64,000 bases of DNA. Origin: an uncultured Eubacteriales bacterium (lineage in GTDB: Bacteria; Bacillota; Clostridia; Oscillospirales; Acutalibacteraceae). A model generated the notes under the pieces. That model was given only the letters and a program-made list of their open reading frames with translations, was not told where the DNA came from and did not search any database. The translations under genes were made by a program, and so were the position numbers. Within the stretch, counting starts at the first letter, position 1; the number at the start of each line of letters is the position of its first letter. Shown in pieces: positions 56,385 to 64,000 of this stretch. The stretch is taken from positions 43,207-107,206 of the forward strand of contig CAKTEU010000003.1 of assembly GCA_934552855.1 (NCBI GenBank). The letters run 5' to 3'.

Positions 56385-59300
56385 TTAGCTTCCGTATCTT
56401 GAGTCGGGATCTCCGCAGCAAACAAAGTGTCCAACAAGCATCTTGATAATCTTATGGAAGAAGCGGAAGATTGCGGGCCATACACCGTTTCTGTGGCAGG
56501 TGCATGAGCAATGCGGAATGTTGATGTTGAAGTTTCCGCCGCCGGAGGTTGAACCGTCGGGGTTAACGGTTACATCATTTTCAAGGTGATTTCCGTTATA
56601 TTCAACAACAATGCGATATTTCTTTCCTGCTTCAACTCTGAAGATTGCAATACCGTCTGAACCGGTGGTCTTTGTTCCAACAAGGGTTGTTCCGTCAAAA
56701 ACAGAAACCTTTGCGCCGCTTATCGGTTTTCCGTTCTGGTCGGTAACGGTGACAACAAGGTCAACGAGCGATTTAACTGCAATTTCTTCTTTCTTGGTTT
56801 CGCCGCAGTTGGCACGCTTACACTTGTAAAGTCTGTATCCGACTTTTTCATCGGTCGGTTCAACGGTTTCAATAAGCTCCCAATCATGGCCGAGTGCCTT
56901 GCCTTCGGTCTTTTCATAGGTTGCGTTGCACTTTTCACACTTGTAAGTTTCCTTCTTCGGCTCGGTGCAGGTTGCGTTCTTCATGCTGCTTGAAACCTTT
57001 GAGAACGTATGCGATTCATCCTTGAACTTTGCAAGAATGTAAGAGTCTTCAATGACTCCTTCCGGATAATTGTCATCATTCTTTGCCCAGTCGTCAAATA
57101 CACGGTGGGTCGTGCTGTCAAAGCTGTCGGGAAGAGTCGGTGTCTCGCCGTCATATACGGGAAGCGAAGAACCGGCCTTTACTTTATAAGTCTTGAGAAC
57201 GTGCTGTGCGTCGATTGCATAGAAAACATTGTAGTATCTGTCGGCTTCTTCAAAAACAGCAACATAAACAACGTTTGCGGTAACCTTTGCAGCCTCGATT
57301 TCGTCAACGCTGACTGCGGTCTTGGTTTCGTCGCCCTGCTTATACCATTTTACGAATGTATAGGTCTTATAAACGGTGTCTTTCTTTTCTGCTGTCGGAA
57401 CGCTTGAAATTGTTCCGTTATACTTGATGCCCGAGAATACCTTGAACGCCTTTTCTGCGCCTTCAACCATAAAGCTTACGGTGTAGGTATCATCGCGGCT
57501 TTCGGTTGCGCCGCAGCGGGCACATTTACGAGTGCCGGTTTCGTCATATGCGCTCCATTCATGGCCGTGAACCGGGGTAACAACGGTTGAAACGTGTCCG
57601 CAGGAGCATTCTTCCTTTGAAATTCCGGTTTCGGTGCAGGTTGCATCCTTTACAACATCCGTTTTGATTGCAGTGTGATAAACCGCATTGAACTTTGCAA
57701 GAACAAGAATGTCTGACTTGATGGGATCTCCAAAATCAATACCGTCTTTTACAAACCATTCCTGGAAGTCATAATGCTTTTCATCGTCATACTTCTTGGT
57801 CGGTTTTGCCGGTCTTGCAAGGAGTGTTCCTGCATCAACTTTTTCCTGAGAAATAACGTTTTCATAATCATATGCAAAAATAACGTTATATTTTTTTGCC
57901 GTTTCGGTGAATACTGCCTTATATTCGCCTTCGCCTTCAACAGTGATTACTTTTGAAGCCTTGGTTTTGTCAACTTCATCTTTCTTGATCCAACCGGCAA
58001 ATTCATAAGTATACATATCGTCTGCGGCCTTCTGCGGTTCGCCGGCTGCGCTTTCGATTGTGTATTTCTGGCCGTAAACAAGATAACCTACTCTGTTAAA
58101 CTGTGTGGTGCCGTCTTCTTCAAAAAGTGTGATTGTGAACTTCTTTTCAATCTCCTTGAAAACAGCCTTAACGCTGATATCTTTCTTTCCGGCAACGATG
58201 GGAAGGTTAACCTTTTCGTGTTTTCCTTCTTCGTTTGCTTCAACGTTTTCCCAATGTGAGAAGGTATATTTATATTTTTTGGTTTCAGCCTTTGTGGGTT
58301 CGACAACGTCTTTGGCAGTAAATCTATTGCCTTCAACAGCGTCTTCGAATTTTTTGATTACTGTTTTGCCGTCTTCGTCATAGAAGGTGATTGTTGTTTT
58401 TGCAAGCTTTTCAACAATGGCAGTCCTTTCCTCTGCGCCGCAAACCATGCAGACATAAAGTGTGTAACCTTCTTCATCGGTGGTCGGAGCAACAGTCTTT
58501 TCCCATCTGAAGGAGTGGCCGGTTGCCGGAATTGTTTCCGTGTTCATTGCGCCGTAGCTGTCGCCGCATCTTACGCAGTACTGAACCTTTGTTCCGGGTT
58601 CTGTGCAGGTCGGTTCAACTGTTACAACCCACTTGTCGCTCGCTGTGTGACCGAGTTTCTCTGTTGGGGCAAAGGTATCTATCGTTCCGCAAAGCTTACA
58701 GGTTCTGGTTGAATAGCCGTCCTCTGTGCAGGTAGGTCTTGTAACAATTGCGTGTCTCCAGTTATGAGCTTCGAGATCTTTTTCAATCGTTTGGTAATCC
58801 TTAGCTCCGCAAACAGAGCAGGTTCTAACCTTTGTTCCTTCTTCAACACAAGTTGCCGCACGGCTAACATTGTATTCACCGTACTTATGTTCTCCGGTTG
58901 AAGAGCCTTCATTGATATCTTTTTTGATCTTTCCGCAGTTTGCGCAGCGGTAAACAGTGTAACCGTCTTCTGTGCAGGTAGGTTTAACCGTTTCAACCTT
59001 TTTCCAATCGTGACCGAGCGGATCAATGTCCGTGCTGCTTATTACTTCGCCGCAAACGGTACATCTTACAACGATATGTCCTTTTCCTTCGCAGGTTGCT
59101 TCGGTAACATATCTCTTTTCCTTGTGTTCGCCGACAATTGTAATGTTTGCAACGGTCGAATTTCCTGCAATGTCGGTTGCAATAATTCTGTATGTTCCGG
59201 CTTCGTTCTTTGAAACGGTAACAACGCCGTCTTCGGGAATTTCAACTGCGGTGCCGTTAACGGTTACTGAATCAAGGTCGGTTTTTTCTTCATTGCCTTT

Positions 59301-62300
59301 GATTGTTGCGGTGAATTCTTTGCAGAACTTGAACTGATCTTTCTGAGCGTCCTTAAGTGTGATAACCGGAGCGGTTTTGTCATACTTAAGAAGATTGGAA
59401 TGAAGATAACTTATATTACCGTTTTTATCGGTAATTTTTACATAGCAAACAAATTCTGCGCCGTCTGCAATATTGTGTTCATCTGCAAGAGCGCCGATTG
59501 TTGTGCTTGCATTCACTTCAAGCTCTTTGAGCATGAGCTCCTGCTCTTTTGTAAGTTCGGCGGGAAGACCGGATTCTTCGTTTTCCTTTTTGAGATATTC
59601 TACATATGCATCATAGTCAAAACGAGTTTTCCATGCTGTGATGGTTTCGGCATCGATATGACTGTCAGAAACAAAGTATTCGATTTTCTTTGTTCCGATT
59701 CCCTTAAGACCCGGGTTATACTTTGAATATTGGGCAGTATCGGCGGTTGCAACAATAATGTTGGTTGACGGAGCAACATAAACCGGCTTTGTCATATCAA
59801 GAGAAGCGTCTTCTCCGGTTTTAACGGTTTTATCCTTAACATAAATCTTTGCTGTCGGAGCTTTGGTATCGGGAATTTTTTCAATTTCAACATTGGGTTT
59901 TTCTTTTCCGCATTCGCAGTACCGTGAGCCGAGACCTGTTTCCGTAAAGGTCGGAAGCTTATCGGCAACAATTTCGCCGAATATGTGTCCCGCAGAGGTA
60001 TAGCTTGCCCTGAGGGTAATGTCTTCCGTAATTGCAGCATCGGCATCATAAGCTACGTCGCCCTTGCGCCAGCCGGCAAAATTAAAGTGCTGAGTTTCGT
60101 CATACATTTTCTTCGGATTGGAAATTCCGGCTTTTGAAAGTGTATCGCCGTATTCAACCGTTACTTTGGCAAGTTCACTGCCGTCATCGTTAAGGAGAGT
60201 AACGGTGCGTGTTGCGGTAACTTCTTTATAAAAGGGATAGAACTTCATTGCAGCGGTAATTGACATACCGTTAACAAAGTCTTTAAGTTCGCCGTTATCA
60301 AGATACTGCCAATGATCAAAAACATATTCCTTGTTCGGATTACCGGTTGTTTTTGATGTTTTCGGCGGAACGGTGGGGATCCTCAATTTTTCGTTATAAA
60401 TGAAGCTGTCTTTGAAATGAATCTCATTGTCAGCCGTTCCGTATGCTTCTTTATAGAATGTTGCGCCATAGAACACATAGCTTCTTCTGTAAGTTGCGGT
60501 ATAGGTTACGTTGCCTGTGCAATGCTTTGCAACATCGTTGTCCCATGCCTTGAACTCATACTTATAAGTATTGTCCTGATATCCTTTCGGATTTGCCGGA
60601 ATTACGATTTCGTAACCGTAATGATATTTCTTTGTGTCGGTTTCCTTGGTTCCGTCAGCGTTCATCCAAGCAAAGGTGATTTCGTAATCAATATAATCGG
60701 GTGTATACTGAGCTTCAAAAACAAGGTTTTCTTCGCCCATTACCGAAGGAACATCGCCCTTGCTGTCTTTCCATCCGGCAAAGGTATACTTTGAAGCGTA
60801 TACGTCCGGCTCCTTGGTCGGGTCTGCCGGAAGAGTGATTGCTTCACCCTTGACATACTTGCGAACTTCACCGACCTGTTCGCCTTCGTTCATGAAGGTT
60901 ACGGTGTAAAGGGGCGAAGCGGTATACTGAGCGGTGTACCGGAGATTCTGTCTTGGGCTTGCAACAAAATCGTTTCCGTTTTGGTCAACCCATTTTGAGA
61001 ATGTGTACTCGTTGCTTTCGTCTCTGTATTTCTGAGGATCCGAAGGCTTAACGGTATTCTGACCGTGAGTAACGTCTTGCTTTTCTGTCTTTTCGGTTCC
61101 GTCAGTGTCAATATATGTGAAAGTTACTTCATAAACGGACGGAATGCCTGCACCGTAGGTTGCGTAATATGTTGCGTTTTCGGTTGCAACTTTCGGCATT
61201 GCTCCAACGGCCTCTCCGCCTTTGCCCTTTGTCCAGCCGCTTTCATTAAGATGATATCTAAAACCGTCAAAGTCATAGAATGCCGGAACATCCGGTGTTT
61301 CAAGAGCCTCATTATAATGATACTTCTTTGCTTCGGTTGTTTCCTGTGTGCCGGTTTCATTGTAATAAACAAAGTTAACCTTGTAATCAATATAAGTCTT
61401 TTCAAAAACGGGAACGTAGGTTGCGTTTTCTCTGACTTTAGCATCGTTTTCCGAGTCGATTATAACATAGCCGCCGGTTGCCGTGGCGTCGGTTTTGTTT
61501 TCGGCAACAAAACCGTCACCGTTTACAATATAACCGTTTGTTCTTTCATCTTTTCTGACTTTGTGCCAGCCTTTGAAAGTATAGGTGAAGTAATTATCGG
61601 CTTTCATTGTCTGATTATCGGGATATATAATCAAATCTCTGAAACGGTAATCGCTCTTCTTTGAAATGTTGTTTCCGGCAAAATTATTGAAGTTGAGTTC
61701 ATATGCTTTCTGTTCAAGGGTATACTTAACTCTGAACGTTGTGTCGCCGGTAATGATTGCGGTTGCACCGTCATCGCCGTAGCTTGCTGCGGGACGTGCG
61801 CCGTATCCTGTTTCGGCTTTGGATTCAATTACAGTCCAGCTTGCCGGAACAGCTTCATATGTATACTTGTATGTACCCTCCTGACCGGGAGTCTTCGGAT
61901 ATGCGGGAACATTACTCGGAAGCGAAGCCACGCCGAGGTTGATTGATTCGGCAAGCGTCTTTCCGTATTTTACGGTTGTTGTTCCGAGTACATTTCCTTC
62001 AAGGTCAACAAAGGTTACGGTGTAATTCTTTGCCCACCATGCGGCATACCATGTTTTGTTGCCTTCAACATAAGTTGAAGTTGAGAGTGCGCCCGGGTAT
62101 GTCGGCTTTGCGCCTGCATAACTGTCGTCTTTATCATCGCCGTACATGCCGAGGAAATCATAACCTGCTCTGTCTCCGGTTGACGGAATCTCGGATGATG
62201 CGAGAGTATTATAATAGTATTTCTTCACAGAAGCGTTCGGAGAAATTGAACCGCCGTTGCCGTTGAAGGAGAATGTGTATGTCGGGTCGGTTGCAACAAA

Positions 62301-63164
62301 AGACTGTTCTTTTGATACTGTTGCCCTGTTAAAAGTATAGCTTGCTTTTGCTGTAATCGTATTGTCATCAAACTTCTGAAGTTTTGCACTGTTATCTACT
62401 GTAATTGTGCAGGGGTCGTTGCTATCCGTAGTAGTTCCATATGCTGCCTTAAAACCGGTTGTTGAACTTCTGTTTGAAGAAAGAGAAACGCTCTTACTGT
62501 ATCCGGTAGAGCTTGAACCGATAACAACGCCATACTGGTCTTTTACATAAGAAGTAAACGAAGTTGTTGTGGTTCCGGTTTTGGGAATAGTCACATTATC
62601 CGGTTTTGTCATTACAACGGTTGAAGCCTTGGGGTATGAACCGCTGTTAACGGTGATGGTAAAATTCACTGTCTTTTTCTTTGACTTAAATTCAATATGG
62701 TTACCACTTGCTTTTGACCAACCACTACCACCACTATCACTGGCAGTCGCTGTGAGCGATACTTGTTGGGCATCACTTTCACTTGTTCCAACAAGCATAT
62801 AGACATATGCCGAGAGTGTACGATTTACAACAGCTTTATTCCAATACTTACCCGTAAATTTGGTTGGAAATGAGGAAGACGTTCCCTGAAAAAGAGTATA
62901 TTCCTTATCGTCGTCTTTCAACAATTGGCTTTTCGTGCCCATTTGTTTTTCACCAGCAGTACCATTATTTCCTTTGCCATACAAGGTCCAATCAAATCCT
63001 TTACCATCAGCACCGCCTTCACCGTTGTCTGTTTTGGCATAAACTCTATACCAGTATTCTCCGCTGTTCACAGCCTTAGCTTCAGGCGCAAAGAACACCC
63101 AGCAGCTCATGAGCATGAGAGCCGCCATAAAGAGCGAGAGGCTTTTTTTGAAATATTTTTTCAT
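56385..63164 (-). CDS. Secreted multidomain exoprotein with InlB-like and zinc-ribbon-like repeats (2,259 aa)
   Basis: Signal peptide 1-31 (SLFMAALMLMSCWVFFAPEAKA). Residues 32 to about 300 form N-terminal beta domains. About 300-1055 hold tandem Listeria-Bacteroides (InlB-B/Flg_new type) repeats such as YTFSFNGNGGSI and YEVTFTYIDTDGTEK, each ending in '(A/V)..YTA.Y'. About 1060-1355 include an Ig-like stretch (TAPVITLKDA, GTYRIIATDIAGNS). About 1355-1590 contain a run of Cys motifs (PTCTEDGYTVYRCANCG and relatives). More InlB-type repeats and Cys motifs follow to about 2,120. Residues 2,131-2,210 are a carboxypeptidase-regulatory/Cna-B-like beta domain (DQNGKPISGAKVSVFDG). The tail is HCSCTCHRNG, an aromatic/basic helix (AIFRFFHKIIKMLVGHF) and CCGDPDSRYGS. 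No sortase motif. Likely surface adhesion or matrix protein. The ribosome binding site CTAAGGAGGAAA is the same as that of the giant gene downstream. Confidence 0.88.
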   Translation of the reverse strand: MKKYFKKSLSLFMAALMLMSCWVFFAPEAKAVNSGEYWYRVYAKTDNGEGGADGKGFDWTLYGKGNNGTAGEKQMGTKSQLLKDDDKEYTLFQGTSSSFPTKFTGKYWNKAVVNRTLSAYVYMLVGTSESDAQQVSLTATASDSGGSGWSKASGNHIEFKSKKKTVNFTITVNSGSYPKASTVVMTKPDNVTIPKTGTTTTSFTSYVKDQYGVVIGSSSTGYSKSVSLSSNRSSTTGFKAAYGTTTDSNDPCTITVDNSAKLQKFDDNTITAKASYTFNRATVSKEQSFVATDPTYTFSFNGNGGSISPNASVKKYYYNTLASSEIPSTGDRAGYDFLGMYGDDKDDSYAGAKPTYPGALSTSTYVEGNKTWYAAWWAKNYTVTFVDLEGNVLGTTTVKYGKTLAESINLGVASLPSNVPAYPKTPGQEGTYKYTYEAVPASWTVIESKAETGYGARPAASYGDDGATAIITGDTTFRVKYTLEQKAYELNFNNFAGNNISKKSDYRFRDLIIYPDNQTMKADNYFTYTFKGWHKVRKDERTNGYIVNGDGFVAENKTDATATGGYVIIDSENDAKVRENATYVPVFEKTYIDYKVNFVYYNETGTQETTEAKKYHYNEALETPDVPAFYDFDGFRYHLNESGWTKGKGGEAVGAMPKVATENATYYATYGAGIPSVYEVTFTYIDTDGTEKTEKQDVTHGQNTVKPSDPQKYRDESNEYTFSKWVDQNGNDFVASPRQNLRYTAQYTASPLYTVTFMNEGEQVGEVRKYVKGEAITLPADPTKEPDVYASKYTFAGWKDSKGDVPSVMGEENLVFEAQYTPDYIDYEITFAWMNADGTKETDTKKYHYGYEIVIPANPKGYQDNTYKYEFKAWDNDVAKHCTGNVTYTATYRRSYVFYGATFYKEAYGTADNEIHFKDSFIYNEKLRIPTVPPKTSKTTGNPNKEYVFDHWQYLDNGELKDFVNGMSITAAMKFYPFYKEVTATRTVTLLNDDGSELAKVTVEYGDTLSKAGISNPKKMYDETQHFNFAGWRKGDVAYDADAAITEDITLRASYTSAGHIFGEIVADKLPTFTETGLGSRYCECGKEKPNVEIEKIPDTKAPTAKIYVKDKTVKTGEDASLDMTKPVYVAPSTNIIVATADTAQYSKYNPGLKGIGTKKIEYFVSDSHIDAETITAWKTRFDYDAYVEYLKKENEESGLPAELTKEQELMLKELEVNASTTIGALADEHNIADGAEFVCYVKITDKNGNISYLHSNLLKYDKTAPVITLKDAQKDQFKFCKEFTATIKGNEEKTDLDSVTVNGTAVEIPEDGVVTVSKNEAGTYRIIATDIAGNSTVANITIVGEHKEKRYVTEATCEGKGHIVVRCTVCGEVISSTDIDPLGHDWKKVETVKPTCTEDGYTVYRCANCGKIKKDINEGSSTGEHKYGEYNVSRAATCVEEGTKVRTCSVCGAKDYQTIEKDLEAHNWRHAIVTRPTCTEDGYSTRTCKLCGTIDTFAPTEKLGHTASDKWVVTVEPTCTEPGTKVQYCVRCGDSYGAMNTETIPATGHSFRWEKTVAPTTDEEGYTLYVCMVCGAEERTAIVEKLAKTTITFYDEDGKTVIKKFEDAVEGNRFTAKDVVEPTKAETKKYKYTFSHWENVEANEEGKHEKVNLPIVAGKKDISVKAVFKEIEKKFTITLFEEDGTTQFNRVGYLVYGQKYTIESAAGEPQKAADDMYTYEFAGWIKKDEVDKTKASKVITVEGEGEYKAVFTETAKKYNVIFAYDYENVISQEKVDAGTLLARPAKPTKKYDDEKHYDFQEWFVKDGIDFGDPIKSDILVLAKFNAVYHTAIKTDVVKDATCTETGISKEECSCGHVSTVVTPVHGHEWSAYDETGTRKCARCGATESRDDTYTVSFMVEGAEKAFKVFSGIKYNGTISSVPTAEKKDTVYKTYTFVKWYKQGDETKTAVSVDEIEAAKVTANVVYVAVFEEADRYYNVFYAIDAQHVLKTYKVKAGSSLPVYDGETPTLPDSFDSTTHRVFDDWAKNDDNYPEGVIEDSYILAKFKDESHTFSKVSSSMKNATCTEPKKETYKCEKCNATYEKTEGKALGHDWELIETVEPTDEKVGYRLYKCKRANCGETKKEEIAVKSLVDLVVTVTDQNGKPISGAKVSVFDGTTLVGTKTTGSDGIAIFRVEAGKKYRIVVEYNGNHLENDVTVNPDGSTSGGGNFNINIPHCSCTCHRNGVWPAIFRFFHKIIKMLVGHFVCCGDPDSRYGS
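56900..59995 (-). repeat. About eleven zinc-ribbon-like Cys motifs in the 2,259-aa protein
   Basis: Copies follow the pattern [P/A]TC(T/V)E.GY..(R/Y)(T)C..CG, for example TCTEDGYTVYRCANCG, TCVEEGTKVRTCSVCG, TCTEPGTKVQYCVRCG and TCTETGISKEECSCG. Many are followed by a conserved GH.W or GHDW. The C..C plus C.xxG spacing and His suggest one bound metal per motif, but this has not been shown for this class. Confidence 0.7.
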
Positions 63165-63323
63165 AAGATTTCCTCCTTAGAAAAATTAACTGTTGACGGC
63201 ATAAAAGTCCGAATCATGCCGCCCGACCCAATCGTTCCGTTGCCGCGCTTTTTCGGTGCAGTCCCTGACCTGACCGTCCGCCACCGTTTGGGCGCAACAA
63301 GACCGAATGAGTCACTTTTAGTT
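63165..63323 (-). other. GC-rich, probably structured 5' leader of the 2,259-aa gene
   Basis: About 160 bases between predicted transcript start and ATG. It is markedly richer in G and C than the flanks. Visible pairings on the minus strand are GTTGC with GCAAC enclosing CGGTG with CACCG, and a separate CGGCAT-N13-ATGCCG hairpin about 20 bases before the ribosome binding site. CCCAA and TTGGG could add a pseudoknot. It does not match riboswitch consensus sequences I know (cyclic-di-GMP I/II, cobalamin, ZTP, THF). Confidence 0.5.
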
Positions 63324-63329
63324 GGTATC

Positions 63330-63359
63330 AGTATAGCATTAGAAAATCAACAAAGTCAA
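63330..63359 (-). promoter_or_regulatory. Promoter of the 2,259-aa exoprotein gene
   Basis: On the minus strand TTGACT (63354-63359), 18 bases, and TGCTATACT, an extended -10 (hexamer 63330-63335). Confidence 0.75.
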
Positions 63360-63466
63360 GGTGAAAGACGAAAAAGATTAAATAAACTTTAATATTTGGA
63401 TTTTATCACAAAAATGGGTTTTGCCGTTTGGTGAAAATGACAAAGGGTGTGTACCCCCGTTCGGTT
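63360..63466. other. Intergenic stretch without a gene
   Basis: No coding frame or RNA recognised between the promoter above and the MITE-like element. Confidence 0.4.
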
Positions 63467-63619
63467 CAATTCGTAGGGGTCGGACCTGTGCCGACCCATG
63501 AGTTTTCCCCTTTTGAAACGGTTGATTCTTATCGCAATTCTAACGGTTGACCATAAAACTTATGCGGCAAAAAAAGAATAAGTTCCGTGGGTCGGCACAG
63601 GTCCGACCCGTACGATTTG
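63467..63619. mobile_element. MITE-like element with 31-bp terminal inverted repeats
   Basis: Bases 63467-63497 and the reverse complement of 63589-63619 agree at 29 of 31 positions. The inner 21 bases (GGGTCGGACC...GCCGACCC) are identical, and each end is itself a hairpin (GGGTCGG/CCGACCC). The 153-base element has no coding capacity, as expected of a transposase-dependent miniature element or a REP-type repeat. No transposase is in the window. Confidence 0.6.
63493..63609. repeat. Core repeat copy 1 (117 bp)
   Basis: It runs from GACCCATGAGTTTTCC to GGCACAGGTCCGACCC. It contains AACGGTTGATTCTTATCGC and TAACGGTTGACCATAAA. It is the inside of the MITE-like element and is followed by a 54-base tail (63610-63663). 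Confidence 0.8.
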
Positions 63620-63663
63620 TGCGTTTTTACAACGTATAAACTCAATCTCTCCCGGTTCGGATT
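63610..63663. repeat. Tail repeat, copy 1
   Basis: The 54 bases beginning GTACGATTTGTGCG and ending GGTTCGGATT recur without mismatch at 63947-64000, following another core copy. Confidence 0.8.
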
Positions 63664-63717
63664 TGTTTTGATTCATTACCGCTAAATGCCTGTGTTTTCT
63701 TAAATCGGTACATATCC

Positions 63718-63829
63718 GACCCATGAGTTTTCCCTCTTTGAAACGGTTGATTCTTATCGCAATTCTAACGGTTGACCATAAAATTTATGCGGTCAAAAGA
63801 GGATAAGTTCTGTGGGTCGGCGCAGGTTC
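63718..63829. repeat. Core repeat copy 2 (112 bp)
   Basis: It is nearly the same as copy 1 (CCCTCTTTG for CCCCTTTTG, AAATTTATGCGGTC for AAACTTATGCGGC). Its right end is altered (GGCGCAGGTTCGACAC), and copy 3 follows directly. Confidence 0.8.
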
Positions 63830-63946
63830 GACACATGAGTTTTCCCTCTTTGAAACGATTGATTCTTATCGCAATTCTAACGGTTGACCATAAAATTTAT
63901 GCGGTCAAAAAAGAATAAGTTCTGTGGGTCGGCACAGGTCCGACCC
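63830..63946. repeat. Core repeat copy 3 (117 bp)
   Basis: It directly abuts copy 2 and differs from it by a few bases. Its right end GGCACAGGTCCGACCC is intact, as in copy 1. Confidence 0.8.
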
Positions 63947-64000
63947 GTACGATTTGTGCGTTTTTACAACGTATAAACTCAATCTCTCCCGGTTCGGATT
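63947..64000. repeat. Tail repeat, copy 2 (cut by window end)
   Basis: Identical to 63610-63663. The repeat field continues beyond the window. Confidence 0.75.

Noticed and set aside
27022..63164. LPXTG, SLH or dockerin anchoring of the giant exoproteins
   Set aside because: No such motif is present near either C-terminus; the single DTDGDGKLD loop is internal and unpaired.
63165..63323. Cyclic-di-GMP, cobalamin, ZTP or signal-recognition-particle RNA in the leader
   Set aside because: The conserved core sequences of these RNAs are not found on either strand; GGTCAGGTC alone is too short to call SRP RNA.
63467..64000. Possible CRISPR array
   Set aside because: Repeat units are over 100 bases, few, abutting or irregularly spaced, and have inverted ends; there are no unique 30-40 base spacers and no cas genes.

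Overview
The window looks like the chromosome of a Gram-positive Clostridia member, most likely an uncultured gut Oscillospiraceae/Ruminococcaceae-type bacterium. I infer this from the Rnf operon in the clostridial order CDGEAB, strong AAGGAGG-type ribosome binding sites, DivIVA-like and GPH-symporter proteins, Listeria-Bacteroides (InlB-B type) repeats in exoproteins, and a moderate GC content. There is no species-level evidence. No tRNA, rRNA or CRISPR array was recognised.

Layout. (1) 1-3.0 kb: the C-terminal end of an unknown protein, a 36-codon gene, and a two-gene operon of a DivIVA-like protein and a membrane protein with a degenerate signal-peptidase-like domain. (2) 3.4-10.4 kb, minus strand: one compact operon, apbE - NusG domain II protein - Gx transporter - rnfC-D-G-E-A-B. 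It encodes the ferredoxin:NAD+ oxidoreductase/ion pump together with the flavin transferase that attaches FMN to RnfG and RnfD. (3) 10.6-18.8 kb: an iron alcohol dehydrogenase, a glycerophosphodiester phosphodiesterase, then a plus-strand group of GPH symporter, HExxH membrane protein, TetR regulator and a GH20-like protein that has lost its catalytic DE pair, then a secreted alpha/beta-hydrolase-like protein with a Cys at the nucleophile position. (4) 18.8-26.6 kb, minus strand: an amino-acid ABC importer followed by argF, carA and carB. The promoter carries an ARG-box-like palindrome over its -35 element, so this probably forms an arginine-responsive uptake and synthesis unit.

(5) 27.0-63.2 kb, minus strand: more than half the window is two adjacent genes for secreted giant proteins. 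The first in transcription order (2,259 aa) combines InlB-like beta repeats, about eleven zinc-ribbon-like Cys motifs, a carboxypeptidase-regulatory-like domain and a Cys-rich aromatic tail. The second (9,638 aa, about 1 MDa) has a signal peptide, a roughly 900-residue helical head and about fifteen diverged copies of a 450-760 residue Leu/Ile-rich unit that resembles no domain I can name. The units shorten from N to C terminus and alternate between two subtypes in the C-terminal half. Neither protein has LPXTG, SLH or dockerin motifs; both end in short aromatic/basic amphipathic tails. Each has its own extended -10 promoter and terminator, and they share nearly identical ribosome binding sites. 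This pair is the best candidate for an undescribed system.

(6) 63.2-64.0 kb: a GC-rich, probably structured leader for the 2,259-aa gene, then a small MITE-like element with 31-bp terminal inverted repeats and further copies of its core, cut by the window end.
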